A program made the translations under genes and the position numbers. Under the pieces are notes generated by a model. It searched no databases. It was not told the origin of the DNA and worked only from the letters and a program-made list of their open reading frames with translations. Below, one piece after another: positions 53,278 through 63,770 of a DNA stretch of 64,000 bases. Source of the DNA: Paenibacillus sp. KS-LC4. GTDB lineage: Bacteria > Bacillota > Bacilli > Paenibacillales > Paenibacillaceae. The first letter of the stretch is position 1; the number at the start of each line of letters is the position of its first letter. The stretch covers positions 5,595,001 through 5,659,000 of the forward strand of contig NZ_CP145905.1 in NCBI RefSeq assembly GCF_036894955.1. Reading direction: 5' to 3'.

Positions 53278-54375
53278 TTACTGCGCTTTTTCCAACAGCT
53301 TCGGCTTGGCAAAAATCATCCGTCCAGCAGACGTTTGCAGCACGCTCGTTACAAGCACTTCCATCGTCGTGCCGATGTATTCGCGCCCACCCTCCACAAC
53401 GATCATTGTGCCATCATCGAGATAAGCGACACCTTGTCCATGCTCCTTGCCGTCTTTAATGACCTGCACAATGATTTCTTCGCCTGGCAAAACGACGGGC
53501 TTCACAGCATTCGCCAAATCATTAATGTTCAAGACGGACACACCTTGCAGCTCGCACACCTTATTAAGGTTAAAATCATTCGTAACCACTTTGCCATGCA
53601 ATGCCTTAGCCAGCTTCACCAGCTTGCTGTCCACCTCGCTGATTTCCTCAAAGTCACCTTCGTAGATAAGCACACGTACATCAAGCTCTTTCTGGATCTT
53701 ATTCAAAATATCCAGCCCCCGACGGCCGCGGTTGCGCTTAAGCAGGTCCGAGGAATCGGCAATATGCTGCAGCTCCTCCAATACAAATTCAGGAATGACA
53801 AGCGTTCCCTCAATAAATCCGGTTTTGCAAATGTCGGCGATTCGCCCGTCAATAATAACGCTCGTATCCAAAATCTTATGCTCCTCGAAGTCGCTCGTCT
53901 CATCAATAACGGGAGCCGCTTTGCGCTGATTCCATAACTCAACGAGCTTTTCTGAAAGCTCATCCCGCTTGTTCCAGGAAATCCGCACGCCCAAATAGCC
54001 GAAGAATAGCGCCATTATGGCCGGCAGCATTACACCTACGCCTCCAATGTCTGACACCGCCGGATACAGCAGCACCGACAGCAGCAGCCCTACGAACAAT
54101 CCTGCTGCACCAGCAAGCAAATCCTTGACCGGCATAGCCGAAGTCTGCTCCGCTCCACGCTGCATGAAACGAATGAGCGGATTTGCTGCCAAGGTTGCGA
54201 GTATGACCCCGCATAATGCGCCGATTCCAACATTCATGTAATAAGTACCGGAATGCTCAAGCATCCCAATAGATGGCTCAGCCCATAATCCCGATAAACT
54301 CGTCATACTGTGAAGCTCTCGTCCTGCCATTGCACCTAACATTATTCCAATTAATTGAATGATACGTCTTACCAT
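53278..54375 (-). CDS. yacL: PIN/TRAM-domain membrane protein YacL
   Basis: About 365 residues from the ATG at 54375, 9 nt after GGAGG. There are up to four N-terminal transmembrane helices (about 5-20, 45-65, 85-105 and 112-130). A PIN nuclease-like domain ([16 protein letters not shown], with further acidic residues in [13 protein letters not shown] and [12 protein letters not shown]) is followed by a C-terminal TRAM domain ([21 protein letters not shown]). The PIN acidic residues are retained, suggesting RNase activity. The cellular role is unknown. Conserved upstream of ispD in Bacillus. Confidence 0.93.
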   Translation of the reverse strand: MVRRIIQLIGIMLGAMAGRELHSMTSLSGLWAEPSIGMLEHSGTYYMNVGIGALCGVILATLAANPLIRFMQRGAEQTSAMPVKDLLAGAAGLFVGLLLSVLLYPAVSDIGGVGVMLPAIMALFFGYLGVRISWNKRDELSEKLVELWNQRKAAPVIDETSDFEEHKILDTSVIIDGRIADICKTGFIEGTLVIPEFVLEELQHIADSSDLLKRNRGRRGLDILNKIQKELDVRVLIYEGDFEEISEVDSKLVKLAKALHGKVVTNDFNLNKVCELQGVSVLNINDLANAVKPVVLPGEEIIVQVIKDGKEHGQGVAYLDDGTMIVVEGGREYIGTTMEVLVTSVLQTSAGRMIFAKPKLLEKAQ

Positions 54376-54448
54376 ATTCATCCACCTCCATTACAATTAT
54401 GTTCCAATTGGGAACACTCTAACCGTCAAAGGTGAATGATTTTTCATT

Positions 54449-54477
54449 TTGAAATGCAGACCAAGTAAGCTTATAAT
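54449..54477 (+). promoter_or_regulatory. Sigma-A promoter of the plus-strand gene at 54525
   Basis: TTGAAA (54449-54454) and a perfect TATAAT (54472-54477) are 17 nt apart, about 40 nt before the ATG. A GTTCC-AATTG-GGAAC palindrome (54401-54415) lies upstream, in the divergent spacer shared with yacL. Confidence 0.8.
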
Positions 54478-54524
54478 GGAAACAAGGTTAGAAGTTGCTA
54501 AAGTTGATGAAAGAGGTGTAACCG

Positions 54525-54920
54525 ATGAGCGCACCAACATTGGATCAATTTCAACAGCAAGTATCCGAGTTACTGCTAAGGCATCGGAGCCTGCTGGATG
54601 TCATGTCAAAGTTTGGGCAGGCTGGAACGTCAGTCAATCGTGCGGTAACGAAAGCCGTGACCGACTGCGGCTGCATTGAGCTTGCGGCTCGCAAGCAGCA
54701 CTATTCCGATGAACCGAACCTGAAGAGCGCGAAAGAAACGCTGCAAAGCCACCTTTCTGGCGAGCTGTGCGAGCACTGCCGCGATGTGCTTAAGGCCGAT
54801 CTCGGACGCAACCTGTTCTACATGACCGCGATGTGCAATCTGCTGGATATCCAGCTCGATGAAGTCATCGCTGATGAGTATGATAAATGCTCAACGCTTG
54901 GCCTATTTAATTTAACGTAA
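54525..54920 (+). CDS. Uncharacterised small cysteine-containing helical protein
   Basis: 131 residues, no signal peptide or membrane segment, mostly alpha-helical. It has six cysteines: DCGCIEL (two), LCEHCRD (two), one in TAMCNLLDIQ and one in KCSTLGLFNLT. The last part, NLLDIQLDEVIADEYDKC, resembles the helix of MazG-type all-alpha nucleotide pyrophosphatases, but the catalytic EExxE motif is not evident. GAGGTG precedes the ATG, and it has a near-consensus promoter and a strong terminator. I believe it is conserved in Paenibacillus next to yacL, but know no function. The CxxC pair could bind metal or act in redox. Confidence 0.85.
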   Translation: MSAPTLDQFQQQVSELLLRHRSLLDVMSKFGQAGTSVNRAVTKAVTDCGCIELAARKQHYSDEPNLKSAKETLQSHLSGELCEHCRDVLKADLGRNLFYMTAMCNLLDIQLDEVIADEYDKCSTLGLFNLT

Positions 54921-55018
54921 AGCGAAAGCCTGCACGGCCATTGCTACCTCCACATAATGGTGCAACATACACACCTGTATTCGTGTTGCTATCTTTGGCG
55001 GCACCGTCCATTTCCACC

Positions 55019-55062
55019 AAAAAAAAGCTGCAAACCACGTTTACATGGTTTGCAGCTTTTTT
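55019..55062. terminator. Bidirectional terminator
   Basis: AAAAAAAAGCTGCAAACCA-loop-TGGTTTGCAGCTTTTTT: an 11-bp perfect stem with A- and T-runs on both sides. It ends the plus-strand gene at 54525 and the pssA transcript from the other side. Confidence 0.95.
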
Positions 55063-55111
55063 GGGTGCTTCCTCTTTTTAGGACGAACAAGGCTTCTGCG
55101 CTAACTGCATA

Positions 55112-55858
55112 CTAGGCAATCGTCTCCGATTGCACCTGCTCCTCGTTTAGCTCCGTATGCTTGTTTTTACGTCTGCGCGGCTTAATGCGCCGATCAACGT
55201 TTTTTTTTAAGCCCCACAGCGCATATAGCAGAAGAGGGATGAAAATCAGCTTCGACAAATATTGATTGAACCAAATACCGATCACGAGCGAAAACACGAC
55301 GATAATCGGCACGACCCAAATCGCGCTCTTCGGAATGCCAAACTTTTTGAAATTCGGGTAACGAACCGTGCTCACCATCAGAATGGAAAGAGCAAGCGTG
55401 CTAATTAACAGCACAATAACCGAAATATCATTTTTGAATAGAGCTAGCGTTGCCAAAACACCACCAGCTGCTGGAATCGGCAGCCCGATGAAATAACCGC
55501 TTGGCGTCTTCGTTACAACATTAAATCTAGCCAGCCGCAAAGCCCCGCAAATCGGGAATAACGCGGTAATGATCCAAGCCACTGCTGTATTTAAATCCTG
55601 AAAAGCGACTACATACATAATGAACGCCGGAGCTACTCCAAAGGAAATAACATCGGATAACGAATCGAGCTCCTTACCAAATTCGCTCTGTGCATTAAGC
55701 GCACGTGCCACTCTGCCATCCACGCCATCAAGCAGCATCGCGATAATAACCATCATAGCTGCAAATTCAGGCTTCTCATTAAATACCATAATAATGGCGA
55801 TTACGCCAAGAAACAAATTTCCCACCGTGAAAAGGCTCGGTATTGACTTTATAAACAT
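55112..55858 (-). CDS. pssA: CDP-diacylglycerol-serine O-phosphatidyltransferase
   Basis: About 248 residues from the ATG at 55858, preceded by AGAGGTGG. The CDP-alcohol phosphotransferase motif DGVDGRVARALNAQSEFGKE with the following LDSLSD has all eight catalytic residues. Some seven transmembrane segments follow. It makes phosphatidylserine, the precursor of phosphatidylethanolamine. The C-terminal 35 residues are charged and cytosolic. It lies between disA and yacL, where B. subtilis has no gene. No phosphatidylserine decarboxylase is adjacent. Confidence 0.94.
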   Translation of the reverse strand: MFIKSIPSLFTVGNLFLGVIAIIMVFNEKPEFAAMMVIIAMLLDGVDGRVARALNAQSEFGKELDSLSDVISFGVAPAFIMYVVAFQDLNTAVAWIITALFPICGALRLARFNVVTKTPSGYFIGLPIPAAGGVLATLALFKNDISVIVLLISTLALSILMVSTVRYPNFKKFGIPKSAIWVVPIIVVFSLVIGIWFNQYLSKLIFIPLLLYALWGLKKNVDRRIKPRRRKNKHTELNEEQVQSETIA

Positions 55859-55945
55859 CTGTTCCACCTCTTCTCTACTATGCCCTAAGACCAACTACAA
55901 ATGTATGATAATCGGGCGGTTTACATTCCATCAATTGTATGGGAT

Positions 55946-57025
55946 TTAGATTTGCCTGTCAATGAACATTTGATCCTGAATTCGTTTCAAGCCTTCCTTG
56001 ATCGCCCTTGCCCGAACTTCCCCAATACCGTCCACATCATCCAGCTCACCGATTGTCGCCATCATAATATGAGGCAGTCTGGCGAAGCGCTCGACCAGAT
56101 TATTCATAATAATGAGCGGCAAGCGCGGGATTTTGTTGAGCAGACGATAGCCTCGCGGTGAAATGGATTCTTCCGCCATAGATGCGGTATGCGGATAGCC
56201 CAGCAAGCGGATAATGGGCGAGGCGTCCAGCAGCTCATCCGAGCTAAGCTTTTTCATCGCCAGCCGAATTTCCCGGATTTTCTCATCCGAATTATCTTTC
56301 GCATAATCCTTCAACAAATACCAAGCATCCTCGTCCACACCATCGACCAGCTCTTCGAGCTGCATCGCTATGAGGCGGCCTTCCGTCCCAAGCTCAGTCA
56401 CATAACGTTTAATTTCCATTTTGACGCGCAGCACCATTTCTACACGCTGTACGACATGAGCGACCTCCTGTAAGGTGACTAGCTCTTCGAATTCAAGGAC
56501 GGACAAATTTTTGAACGATTGATTCAATACCGCCTTGTATTTCTCCAGCGTCTGAATCGCCTGATTTGCTTTCGTTAAAATATTACCCATTTCCTTGAGC
56601 GCATACCGTAAATTTCCTTGATAAAGCGTAATAATATTTCGGCGCTGCGAAATGGATACGACGAGCTTGCCCGTCTGCTTGCCTACCCGCTCCGCGGTAC
56701 GGTGGCGGATTCCTGTCTCAATAGACGGAATGGAGCTGTTCGGAATCAACTGCGTGTTGGCATACAGAATCCGCCGCATATCCTCGCTCAAAATAATTGC
56801 ACCATCCATTTTTGCAAGCTCATATAAATAGTTGGGCGAGAAGTCGCAATTGATGGAAAAACCTCCATCTACAACCTCCATTACCTCAGGACTGTATCCC
56901 ACAACGATTAGTGCCCCAGTCTTCGCCCGCAGCACGTTCTCTAAGCCGTCACGGAACGGGGTACCGGGCGCGACTAGCTGCAAAAGCTGGTTCATCGTTT
57001 CTATCTGGCTCTGTTCCTTCATCAT
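55946..57025 (-). CDS. disA: DNA integrity scanning protein DisA (diadenylate cyclase)
   Basis: 359 residues. The N-terminal DAC domain has the catalytic MDGAIIL and GIRHRTAER motifs. A helical spine (about 150-285) leads to a C-terminal helix-hairpin-helix DNA-binding domain ([20 protein letters not shown]). It scans DNA, and c-di-AMP synthesis stops at branched structures, delaying sporulation. It lies 7 nt after radA, the conserved Bacillus pair. Confidence 0.98.
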   Translation of the reverse strand: MMKEQSQIETMNQLLQLVAPGTPFRDGLENVLRAKTGALIVVGYSPEVMEVVDGGFSINCDFSPNYLYELAKMDGAIILSEDMRRILYANTQLIPNSSIPSIETGIRHRTAERVGKQTGKLVVSISQRRNIITLYQGNLRYALKEMGNILTKANQAIQTLEKYKAVLNQSFKNLSVLEFEELVTLQEVAHVVQRVEMVLRVKMEIKRYVTELGTEGRLIAMQLEELVDGVDEDAWYLLKDYAKDNSDEKIREIRLAMKKLSSDELLDASPIIRLLGYPHTASMAEESISPRGYRLLNKIPRLPLIIMNNLVERFARLPHIMMATIGELDDVDGIGEVRARAIKEGLKRIQDQMFIDRQI

Positions 57026-57032
57026 CTTCCCC

Positions 57033-58400
57033 CTATCCTAGTGCTGCCGAGAGCGCTTCCGCTACGGTATTTACACCAATAATCTCAATGGATGCCGGCG
57101 GCTTCCAGCCCTTCAAGCTTTTCTCCGGCATAATAACGCGTTTGAAACCTAGCTTCTCGGCCTCCTTTACCCGCTGCTCAGCGCGCGAAACCGCACGCAC
57201 CTCACCTGTCAAACCAACCTCTCCGAACACAACGTCGTAGGGTCTCGTTGGCGCATCCCGAAAGCTGGAAGCAAGACATACCGCTGCTGCTAAATCAACG
57301 GCTGGCTCATCCAGCTTGATTCCACCCGCTACATTTAAATAGGCATCCTGCGTCTGAAGAAACATGCCGTTTCGCTTCTCAAGCACCGCAATGATCAGCG
57401 CCATGCGATGATGGTCAAGCCCCGCTGTCATTCGCCTTGGCGATGGGAAATTCGTCGTCGCGACCAGCGCCTGCAATTCCACCAATACAGGACGGGTTCC
57501 CTCCATGCTAGCAACAACAATAGAGCCTGCTACGCCAAGCGGACGCTCAGATAAAAACAACTCAGAAGGATTCAGCACCTCACGCAAGCCTTCCTCGCCC
57601 ATCTCGAAAATTCCGATCTCATTCGTTGAGCCGAATCGGTTCTTCACCGCGCGCAGCAGCCTGTAGGTATGATGGCGCTCACCTTCAAAATACAACACGC
57701 AATCAACCATATGCTCCAGCATCCGCGGCCCAGCGATGGCGCCTTCCTTCGTCACATGCCCGACCAGCACCGTTGCAATTCCTTTGATTTTGGCGACTCG
57801 CATAAAATGCGCTGTGCATTCCCGTACCTGGGACACGCTGCCTGGCGCAGATTGCACCCCTGGGTCATAAACCGTCTGGATCGAGTCAATAACGAGAAAA
57901 TCGGGGTCCACCGATTCAATTGCCTCGTTAATATGATCCATATTTGTTTCGCAAAGCACATACAAGGATTCCGTCAGCGCACCAAGCCGATCCGCTCTTA
58001 GCCTCGTTTGCCGTACCGATTCCTCACCCGATATATAGAGAACCTTCAATCCCTTCGTTGCCAATGCATGCGAGGTTTGCAGCAGCAACGTGGATTTTCC
58101 GATACCGGGGTCGCCCCCTACCAGCAAAAGGGAGCCCGGCACGACGCCTCCGCCAAGCACGCGGTTCAGCTCCTTCAAGCTCGTTTCAATCCGCGGTTCC
58201 TTCCCGCTCTCTATATGTATGATTGATTGTGGCTTTTCTTTCGTTTGCGCAACACGCAAACCGACTCCCTGCGTCTTGACGACTGTTTCCTTCTCTTCAA
58301 TCATGGAATTCCATGAATGGCACCCCGGGCATTTGCCCATCCACTTTGGCGACTCTGTTCCACATTCATTGCACACGAATTTCGTTTTTATTTTTGCCAT
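57033..58400 (-). CDS. radA: DNA repair and branch-migration protein RadA (Sms)
   Basis: 455 residues. An N-terminal zinc finger (CNEC...CPGC) is followed by a RecA-like ATPase (Walker [13 protein letters not shown], Walker [11 protein letters not shown]), the RadA motif KNRFGST and a C-terminal Lon-protease-like domain (from about 290) lacking the protease dyad. It acts in recombination intermediates and physically and functionally interacts with DisA. A promoter-like TTGACA (58497-58502) with weak -10 options lies upstream. Confidence 0.98.
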   Translation of the reverse strand: MAKIKTKFVCNECGTESPKWMGKCPGCHSWNSMIEEKETVVKTQGVGLRVAQTKEKPQSIIHIESGKEPRIETSLKELNRVLGGGVVPGSLLLVGGDPGIGKSTLLLQTSHALATKGLKVLYISGEESVRQTRLRADRLGALTESLYVLCETNMDHINEAIESVDPDFLVIDSIQTVYDPGVQSAPGSVSQVRECTAHFMRVAKIKGIATVLVGHVTKEGAIAGPRMLEHMVDCVLYFEGERHHTYRLLRAVKNRFGSTNEIGIFEMGEEGLREVLNPSELFLSERPLGVAGSIVVASMEGTRPVLVELQALVATTNFPSPRRMTAGLDHHRMALIIAVLEKRNGMFLQTQDAYLNVAGGIKLDEPAVDLAAAVCLASSFRDAPTRPYDVVFGEVGLTGEVRAVSRAEQRVKEAEKLGFKRVIMPEKSLKGWKPPASIEIIGVNTVAEALSAALG

Positions 58401-58556
58401 ATCCGGCTCCTTTTACTAAAAAACACGATCATTAAAAGTTTACCATTTAATGTGGATTGTATAAACCCCTACTTCCTTATACGCAAAAAAGTTCCCTGTC
58501 AACCATAGGAGGAAGAAGGAAACTTTCTGTAAAAGACTACCTATATCCGCTAACCT

Positions 58557-58907
58557 TTAAGCTTGAATAGTCGCTTGCCGCGCCACAATAACGCGATGGG
58601 TTGAAAGCTGCGAGCCGAGCATAATGACTTCATTTTGCTGGCTATGGCAGCCTTCACCTGCCTTTTTTTGACGATGTGCGTGCGCCTGACGGAAGGAATC
58701 GCTGTTGACCCAGCCTTCGAACGACGCTTTATTCTCCCATGTTGTTCCAACTCTCAGCTCATCATAGTCCACCAAGTTTTCCATAAGCAGCACTTCCATC
58801 CGGATAAAGCCGGGAGAAAGCTCAATTCCCTTCGTATGCTGGAACCGCTCGGCTACGGCCTCCCCATGCCCTTTTTTAATTTTAATGGTGTTCGTGACCA
58901 CGATCAT
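58557..58907 (-). CDS. IsdG/HmoB-like heme monooxygenase
   Basis: 116 residues from the ATG at 58907, preceded by AGGAGGAG. It is a ferredoxin-like ABM domain. The IsdG-type catalytic trio is recognisable: Asn in VVTNTIKI, Trp in GTTWENKASF and His in FRQAHAHR. Such enzymes break heme open to release iron. It lies 16 nt after an ankyrin-repeat gene, and both follow a promoter with a Fur-box match, which supports an iron role. A general antibiotic-biosynthesis-monooxygenase annotation would be the conservative alternative. Confidence 0.88.
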   Translation of the reverse strand: MIVVTNTIKIKKGHGEAVAERFQHTKGIELSPGFIRMEVLLMENLVDYDELRVGTTWENKASFEGWVNSDSFRQAHAHRQKKAGEGCHSQQNEVIMLGSQLSTHRVIVARQATIQA

Positions 58908-58923
58908 GATGTTACTCCTCCTA

Positions 58924-59349
58924 TCAAGCCTGAAGGCTTTCCAAATAAGCGTAAACGCCGCGCGACTCCTCGCCACCCATCTTGGCATGAACGATGAGCG
59001 GAATACCATGCGAGCCAATGGCATCTTTCGCCGAGGGGTCATCGCTTAAAATCGCATGAACGACTTCCAGCTTGCCTAACATCGCCGCGGCAAACAAATC
59101 TAGTCTTGCTCCACGCTCCAGCAAATATAGCGCAATATCCCTACGGCCAACATGAGCGGCTGCGCCCAGCGCATTTTCCCAATCACCATCGCCCCAGTCA
59201 CAGGCAGCGTGCAGCAGTTCCGGCTCTTCATTCAGCATTTGCTTTACCTTGTCAAAATCCATATGCGCTGCTCTAACGAACTGCTTAATATATTCATTTG
59301 ATAAATATGAAGCCTCTTCAGCCGTTACTCTGGCCGCATGCAAACCCAT
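58924..59349 (-). CDS. Small ankyrin-repeat protein
   Basis: 141 residues with two to three ankyrin repeats (ENALGAAAHVGRRDIALYLLERGARLD, about 59-85, then FAAAMLGKLEVVHAILSDDP). No signal peptide. Ankyrin repeats mediate protein contacts and sometimes sit beside heme or catalase enzymes in bacteria. The partner here is presumably the heme monooxygenase encoded 16 nt downstream. The precise start is uncertain because the nearest purine-rich stretch is weak. Confidence 0.85.
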   Translation of the reverse strand: MGLHAARVTAEEASYLSNEYIKQFVRAAHMDFDKVKQMLNEEPELLHAACDWGDGDWENALGAAAHVGRRDIALYLLERGARLDLFAAAMLGKLEVVHAILSDDPSAKDAIGSHGIPLIVHAKMGGEESRGVYAYLESLQA

Positions 59350-59435
59350 ACCCTATTACCGCCTTCCGTCATGTAATCCGTTCTTCGTCATTTTATTTGA
59401 AAGAGATTATCGTCAAAGTATTGCCTACTCTTAAT

Positions 59436-59465
59436 AAGATACACGATAATGATTCTCATTGTCAA
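59436..59465 (-). promoter_or_regulatory. Promoter with overlapping Fur box
   Basis: GATAATGATTCTCATTGTC (59445-59463) matches 16 of 19 bases of the Fur consensus. On the minus strand consensus TTGACA (59460-59465) and TATCTT (59436-59441) are 18 nt apart, so the Fur box covers the spacer and part of the -35. This predicts iron-dependent repression of the ankyrin-heme monooxygenase operon. Confidence 0.8.
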
Positions 59466-59500
59466 ATAAATAAAGAAGAAATTCCACCTGCCAAGCACAT

Positions 59501-59546
59501 AAAAAAGCTTCCAGAAACCGTCATGCTCACGGGCTCTGGAAGCTTT
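59501..59546 (-). terminator. Terminator after clpC
   Basis: On the minus strand GCTTCCAGA and TCTGGAAGC form a 9-bp stem followed by TTTTTT. It ends the ctsR-mcsA-mcsB-clpC transcript about 85 nt past the clpC stop and isolates it from the iron-regulated pair. Confidence 0.9.
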
Positions 59547-59629
59547 CATTTATTGTGCAAAGCTGCATAAATCTAGCTCACCGATTTTGCTGATAAGCTG
59601 TGATCCGTTGTGCAGCATTCTTACTATTT

Positions 59630-62101
59630 TTATGATTTAGCTGCCGGCTCCTCGGATGCTTTCTCCAAATCAAGAGGCCCCGCTTTCGTAACCGTCAAAG
59701 CGCCATCCTTCTCATCAATCGTGAATCGGTCACCCTTTTGAATGCTGCCCGTGAGCAGTTCCTCAGACAACCGATCTTCGATATGCTTCTGAATCGCACG
59801 ACGAAGTGGACGTGCACCATATTGCGGATCAAAGCCTTCCTTCGCCAAAAATGCTTTCGCTGCGTCAGTCAGCAAGAAGTCGACATCCTGCTCGCGCAGA
59901 CGTTTGCGCAGATCGTCAGACATCAAGGTCACGATTTCGGCGATATGCTCCTGCTCCAGCGAGTGGAAAACGATCGTCTCATCAATCCGGTTCAAGAACT
60001 CAGGGCGGAAGCTCTTCTTGAGCTCAGCCATGACTTTATCCTTCATTTGGATGAAGTCGCGGCCAGCATCATGAACAGCCGTAAAGCCCAGCGAAGAATT
60101 CCGTTTAATTTGATCCGCGCCCACGTTCGACGTCATGATGATCAGCGTATTGCGGAAATCGACTACACGACCTTTAGAGTCAGTCAGACGGCCATCCTCC
60201 AGCACCTGCAGCAAAATGTTGAACACTTCTGGATGAGCCTTCTCAATCTCATCGAGCAATACAACCGAATAAGGCTTGCGGCGTACTTTCTCGGTCAATT
60301 GACCGCCTTCCTCATAACCAACATATCCTGGAGGCGCCCCTACGAGACGGGAAGTGGAATGCTTCTCCATATACTCCGACATATCAATGCGGATAATGGC
60401 ATTCTCATCGCCAAACATCGCTTCTGCAAGCGCGCGGGCAAGCTCGGTTTTACCTACACCTGTTGGACCGAGGAAAATGAAGGAGCCCATCGGGCGCTTC
60501 GGATCCTTAAGACCGGCACGAGCACGGCGCATAGCGCGCGATACGGCTTTGACTGCTTCTTCTTGACCGATAACACGGTCGTGAAGAATGGATTCCATTT
60601 TCAGCAGACGCTCAGTCTCTTCCTCTGCCAGCTTGCTTACCGGAATGCCGGTCCAACTCGCTACCACCTGTGCAATATCCTCAGGTGTCACTTCGGAATC
60701 GGTACGACCTTGTTTTTCTTTCCACTGGTTTTTCGTAATATCCAGCTCTTCGCGCATCTTCTGCTCCGTATCGCGAAGCGCAGCCGCTTTCTCGAACTCT
60801 TGGCTCTGAACAGCGGAGTCCTTCTCCTTGCGGATATCCTCCAGACGGTTCTCAAGCTGCTTGAGGTTTGGCGGAATCGTATAGGAGTTGAGGCGAACCT
60901 TCGAGCCCGCTTCATCAATCAGGTCGATCGCTTTATCCGGCAGGAAACGATCCGTAATGTAGCGGTCGGACAGCTTCACCGCTTGAACAATCGCTTCATC
61001 GGTAATTTTCACCCGGTGATGCGCTTCATAACGATCGCGCAGACCGTACAAAATTTGTACCGCTTCTTCTGGCGATGGCTGGTCTACCGTAATCGGTTGG
61101 AAACGGCGCTCCAGCGCAGCATCCTTCTCGATATATTTGCGATATTCATCTAGCGTTGTAGCGCCGATACATTGCAGCTCACCGCGTGCTAGCGCCGGCT
61201 TCAAAATATTCGATGCATCAATCGCGCCCTCAGCACCACCTGCACCAATTAGCGTATGAAGCTCATCAATGAACAAAATGATATTGCCAGCTTGGCGGAT
61301 TTCATCCATAATTTTTTTCAACCGGTCCTCAAACTCACCGCGGTATTTCGTACCTGCTACGACAGAGCCCATATCAAGCGTCATGACGCGTTTGTCGCGC
61401 AGTGTTTCCGGAATTTCATTCGCAATAATTTTTTGCGCCAGTCCTTCGGCAATAGCCGTTTTACCAACGCCTGGTTCCCCAATTAGAACCGGATTGTTCT
61501 TCGTCCGTCGGCTAAGCACTTGAATGACGCGCTCAATTTCTTTGCTGCGGCCAATAACCGGATCGAGATTGCCTTCTTTAGCAAAGGAGGTCAAATCGCG
61601 GGCAAGTCCATCCAGCGTTGGCGTGCTCACATTAGATGGAGCGCCATGGTTGCTCGAGATGGCTTCGCTGCTGCCAAGCAATTGCAGCACTTGCTGACGT
61701 GCTTTGTTCAGGCTTATGCCAAGGTTGTTCAGCACACGTGCTGCCACGCCTTCGCCTTCACGAATGAGTCCGAGCAAAATATGCTCCGTTCCAACATACG
61801 TATGGCCAAGCTTTCTCGCTTCATCCATAGACAGCTCTATAACCTTTTTCGCACGTGGCGTATAGGCAATGTTAGTTGGCTGCTCCTGGCCTCTTCCGAT
61901 CAAAGCTTCAACCTCATCCTGAATTTTCTCTAGGCCCAGGCCGAGTCCAATCAGCGCTTTCGCTGCGATGCCTTCCCCTTCACGAATCAGTCCGAGCAAA
62001 ATATGCTCTGTACCGATATTGTTATGTCCAAGACGAACTGCTTCCTCCTGCGCCAATGCAAGCACCTTCTGTGCTCGTTCCGTAAATCTTCCGAACATCA
62101 T
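59630..62101 (-). CDS. clpC: ATP-dependent protease ATPase subunit ClpC
   Basis: 823 residues. Two N-terminal Clp repeats ([19 protein letters not shown], and the second near residue 80) occupy about 1-150. AAA1 has [13 protein letters not shown] and [15 protein letters not shown]-domain coil (about 410-470, [20 protein letters not shown]) mediates adaptor binding. AAA2 has [14 protein letters not shown] and [13 protein letters not shown]. It unfolds substrates for ClpP, including McsB-phosphorylated proteins. It begins 2 nt after mcsB. Confidence 0.99.
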   Translation of the reverse strand: MMFGRFTERAQKVLALAQEEAVRLGHNNIGTEHILLGLIREGEGIAAKALIGLGLGLEKIQDEVEALIGRGQEQPTNIAYTPRAKKVIELSMDEARKLGHTYVGTEHILLGLIREGEGVAARVLNNLGISLNKARQQVLQLLGSSEAISSNHGAPSNVSTPTLDGLARDLTSFAKEGNLDPVIGRSKEIERVIQVLSRRTKNNPVLIGEPGVGKTAIAEGLAQKIIANEIPETLRDKRVMTLDMGSVVAGTKYRGEFEDRLKKIMDEIRQAGNIILFIDELHTLIGAGGAEGAIDASNILKPALARGELQCIGATTLDEYRKYIEKDAALERRFQPITVDQPSPEEAVQILYGLRDRYEAHHRVKITDEAIVQAVKLSDRYITDRFLPDKAIDLIDEAGSKVRLNSYTIPPNLKQLENRLEDIRKEKDSAVQSQEFEKAAALRDTEQKMREELDITKNQWKEKQGRTDSEVTPEDIAQVVASWTGIPVSKLAEEETERLLKMESILHDRVIGQEEAVKAVSRAMRRARAGLKDPKRPMGSFIFLGPTGVGKTELARALAEAMFGDENAIIRIDMSEYMEKHSTSRLVGAPPGYVGYEEGGQLTEKVRRKPYSVVLLDEIEKAHPEVFNILLQVLEDGRLTDSKGRVVDFRNTLIIMTSNVGADQIKRNSSLGFTAVHDAGRDFIQMKDKVMAELKKSFRPEFLNRIDETIVFHSLEQEHIAEIVTLMSDDLRKRLREQDVDFLLTDAAKAFLAKEGFDPQYGARPLRRAIQKHIEDRLSEELLTGSIQKGDRFTIDEKDGALTVTKAGPLDLEKASEEPAAKS

Positions 62102-62103
62102 CG

Positions 62104-63183
62104 TTACGCACCCCCATGTTCCATTTGACTTCGCAACTGCTTGCGAATTAGTTCAGCCCGGCGATAATCCCGCTGCTCCGCATTCATCGTTTCCTTAAAT
62201 ACTTGCTGTAAGAAGCCCGGCTGCGTCATAATCAATAATTCATTCATAACTTGAGGCGTTATATTATCCAGCAAGCCCAGGTCAACGCCCAGCCTTACAT
62301 CTGAAAGCCGCTGTGCCGCTTCCTTCGTATCCATAACAGCCGCATAGGATAAAATCCCATATGACCGCTTTACTCTATCTTCAATTCGCAGCTTAGACTC
62401 TGCTAGCAGCCGTATCCGAGCTGCTTTCTCATGTTCGATAATTTGTCTGGCTACGCTGTACAGGTTTTCAATAATTTCTGATTCGGATTGTCCGAGTGTA
62501 ATCTGATTCGAGATTTGAAACACATTGCCAAGCGCCTCGCTGCCTTCCCCATATAATCCGCGAACCGCGAGTCCTACCTGTGTGACGGCCTGCAAAATCC
62601 GATTGATTTGCGAGGTTAGTACGAGTGCCGGCAAATGCACCATGATGGATACGCGTATACCTGTTCCAACGTTAGTCGGGCAGGTTGTTAAATAACCGCG
62701 TTTCTCATCAAAAGCATATTCGGTCTCCGCTTCAAAAATATCATCAATCTGATTCGCCAGTGTCCAAGCCTCCTGGATTTGAAAACCCGGATAAAGGCAT
62801 TGAATTCGCAAATGGTCTTCTTCATTAATCATGATGCTCACCGATTCATTATCGCTGAGAATGAAGGCTCCGCCTCGAGATTCATTAGCCAAATTCGGGC
62901 TAATCAAATGCTTTTCGACCAATACACGCTTCTCCAGCTCCGTAAGCTCGGATAACACGATGGTATCGAAATGGCCGATCGGCTCAAGCTTTCCAGATGC
63001 TCCGATAGCAGCTAACTGCTCCATAACCTCAAGCGACTGCTCCTTCGTAGCAAGCAATGGGAACGGATAATGGTTCAAGTTTCTGGCGATCCGTATACGG
63101 CTGCTGATCACAATATCTGACTCTGGACCATCCCCTTTCATCCAATCGCTTAACGCTTGCTCTGAAAAACGACGACTTTTCAA
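62104..63183 (-). CDS. mcsB: Protein arginine kinase McsB
   Basis: 359 residues from a TTG at 63183, 7 nt after GGAGGATATC. It is a phosphagen-kinase-like catalytic domain. [15 protein letters not shown] and the active-site region with [12 protein letters not shown] are conserved. It phosphorylates arginines on CtsR and misfolded proteins, marking them for ClpCP. The C-terminal helical domain (about 270-359) binds pArg. McsA, the activator, is encoded 24 nt upstream. Confidence 0.98.
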   Translation of the reverse strand: MKSRRFSEQALSDWMKGDGPESDIVISSRIRIARNLNHYPFPLLATKEQSLEVMEQLAAIGASGKLEPIGHFDTIVLSELTELEKRVLVEKHLISPNLANESRGGAFILSDNESVSIMINEEDHLRIQCLYPGFQIQEAWTLANQIDDIFEAETEYAFDEKRGYLTTCPTNVGTGIRVSIMVHLPALVLTSQINRILQAVTQVGLAVRGLYGEGSEALGNVFQISNQITLGQSESEIIENLYSVARQIIEHEKAARIRLLAESKLRIEDRVKRSYGILSYAAVMDTKEAAQRLSDVRLGVDLGLLDNITPQVMNELLIMTQPGFLQQVFKETMNAEQRDYRRAELIRKQLRSQMEHGGA

Positions 63184-63207
63184 GAGATATCCTCCTTACT
63201 TCACGAC

Positions 63208-63732
63208 TTACAGCTCTGCTATTTTACGCTCAAGCTCACGAATACGATCCCTGATTTGAGCCGCACTTTCAAATTCTTCTTGTTCAATACAATCATATAG
63301 CTCGCGTCTGAGCTGATCAAGCTCACGTTTATTTTGCAATTGTCCTCCAGTGCGCTTCGGAATTTTCCCCGTATGCACCGTACTACCATGTACCCTTTTG
63401 AGCAGCGGATCTAACTTATCTGAAAAATGTTTGTAGCAGGCGCTACAGCCAAAGCGTCCGATCTTGCTGAACTGCGCATAAGTAAATCCGCATTCGTCAC
63501 AGCGTATGACCGGGCAAGCCTTCGTCCCCGCCGAACCCGATGTTCCAGATGGATCAAAATCAAGCAGACCCGACAGCAAGCTGTGAATAGAGAAGCCATT
63601 CGCCGTACCCGGGATGCCTTCACCCCGTTCACGAGCGCAAGCTTCACAAATGTGAAACTCCGTCTTCTCCCCACCGACAATCTTCGTAAAATGAAGCGTT
63701 GCCGGCCTCTTGCCGCATTCCTGACAAATCAA
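63208..63732 (-). CDS. mcsA: McsA, zinc-finger activator of McsB
   Basis: 174 residues from a TTG at 63732, with AAGGGGTGA upstream. Four CxxC motifs (CQEC, CEAC, CDEC, CSAC) bind zinc. A C-terminal UVR motif (ELYDCIEQEEFESAAQIRDR) resembles the ClpC M-domain. McsA stimulates McsB kinase activity and senses thiol or heavy-metal stress. Gene order ctsR-mcsA-mcsB-clpC is the Bacillus norm. Confidence 0.98.
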   Translation of the reverse strand: MICQECGKRPATLHFTKIVGGEKTEFHICEACARERGEGIPGTANGFSIHSLLSGLLDFDPSGTSGSAGTKACPVIRCDECGFTYAQFSKIGRFGCSACYKHFSDKLDPLLKRVHGSTVHTGKIPKRTGGQLQNKRELDQLRRELYDCIEQEEFESAAQIRDRIRELERKIAEL

Positions 63733-63770
63733 GACAAATCACCCCTTTCCATGCACTTGCGCACGGTAAG

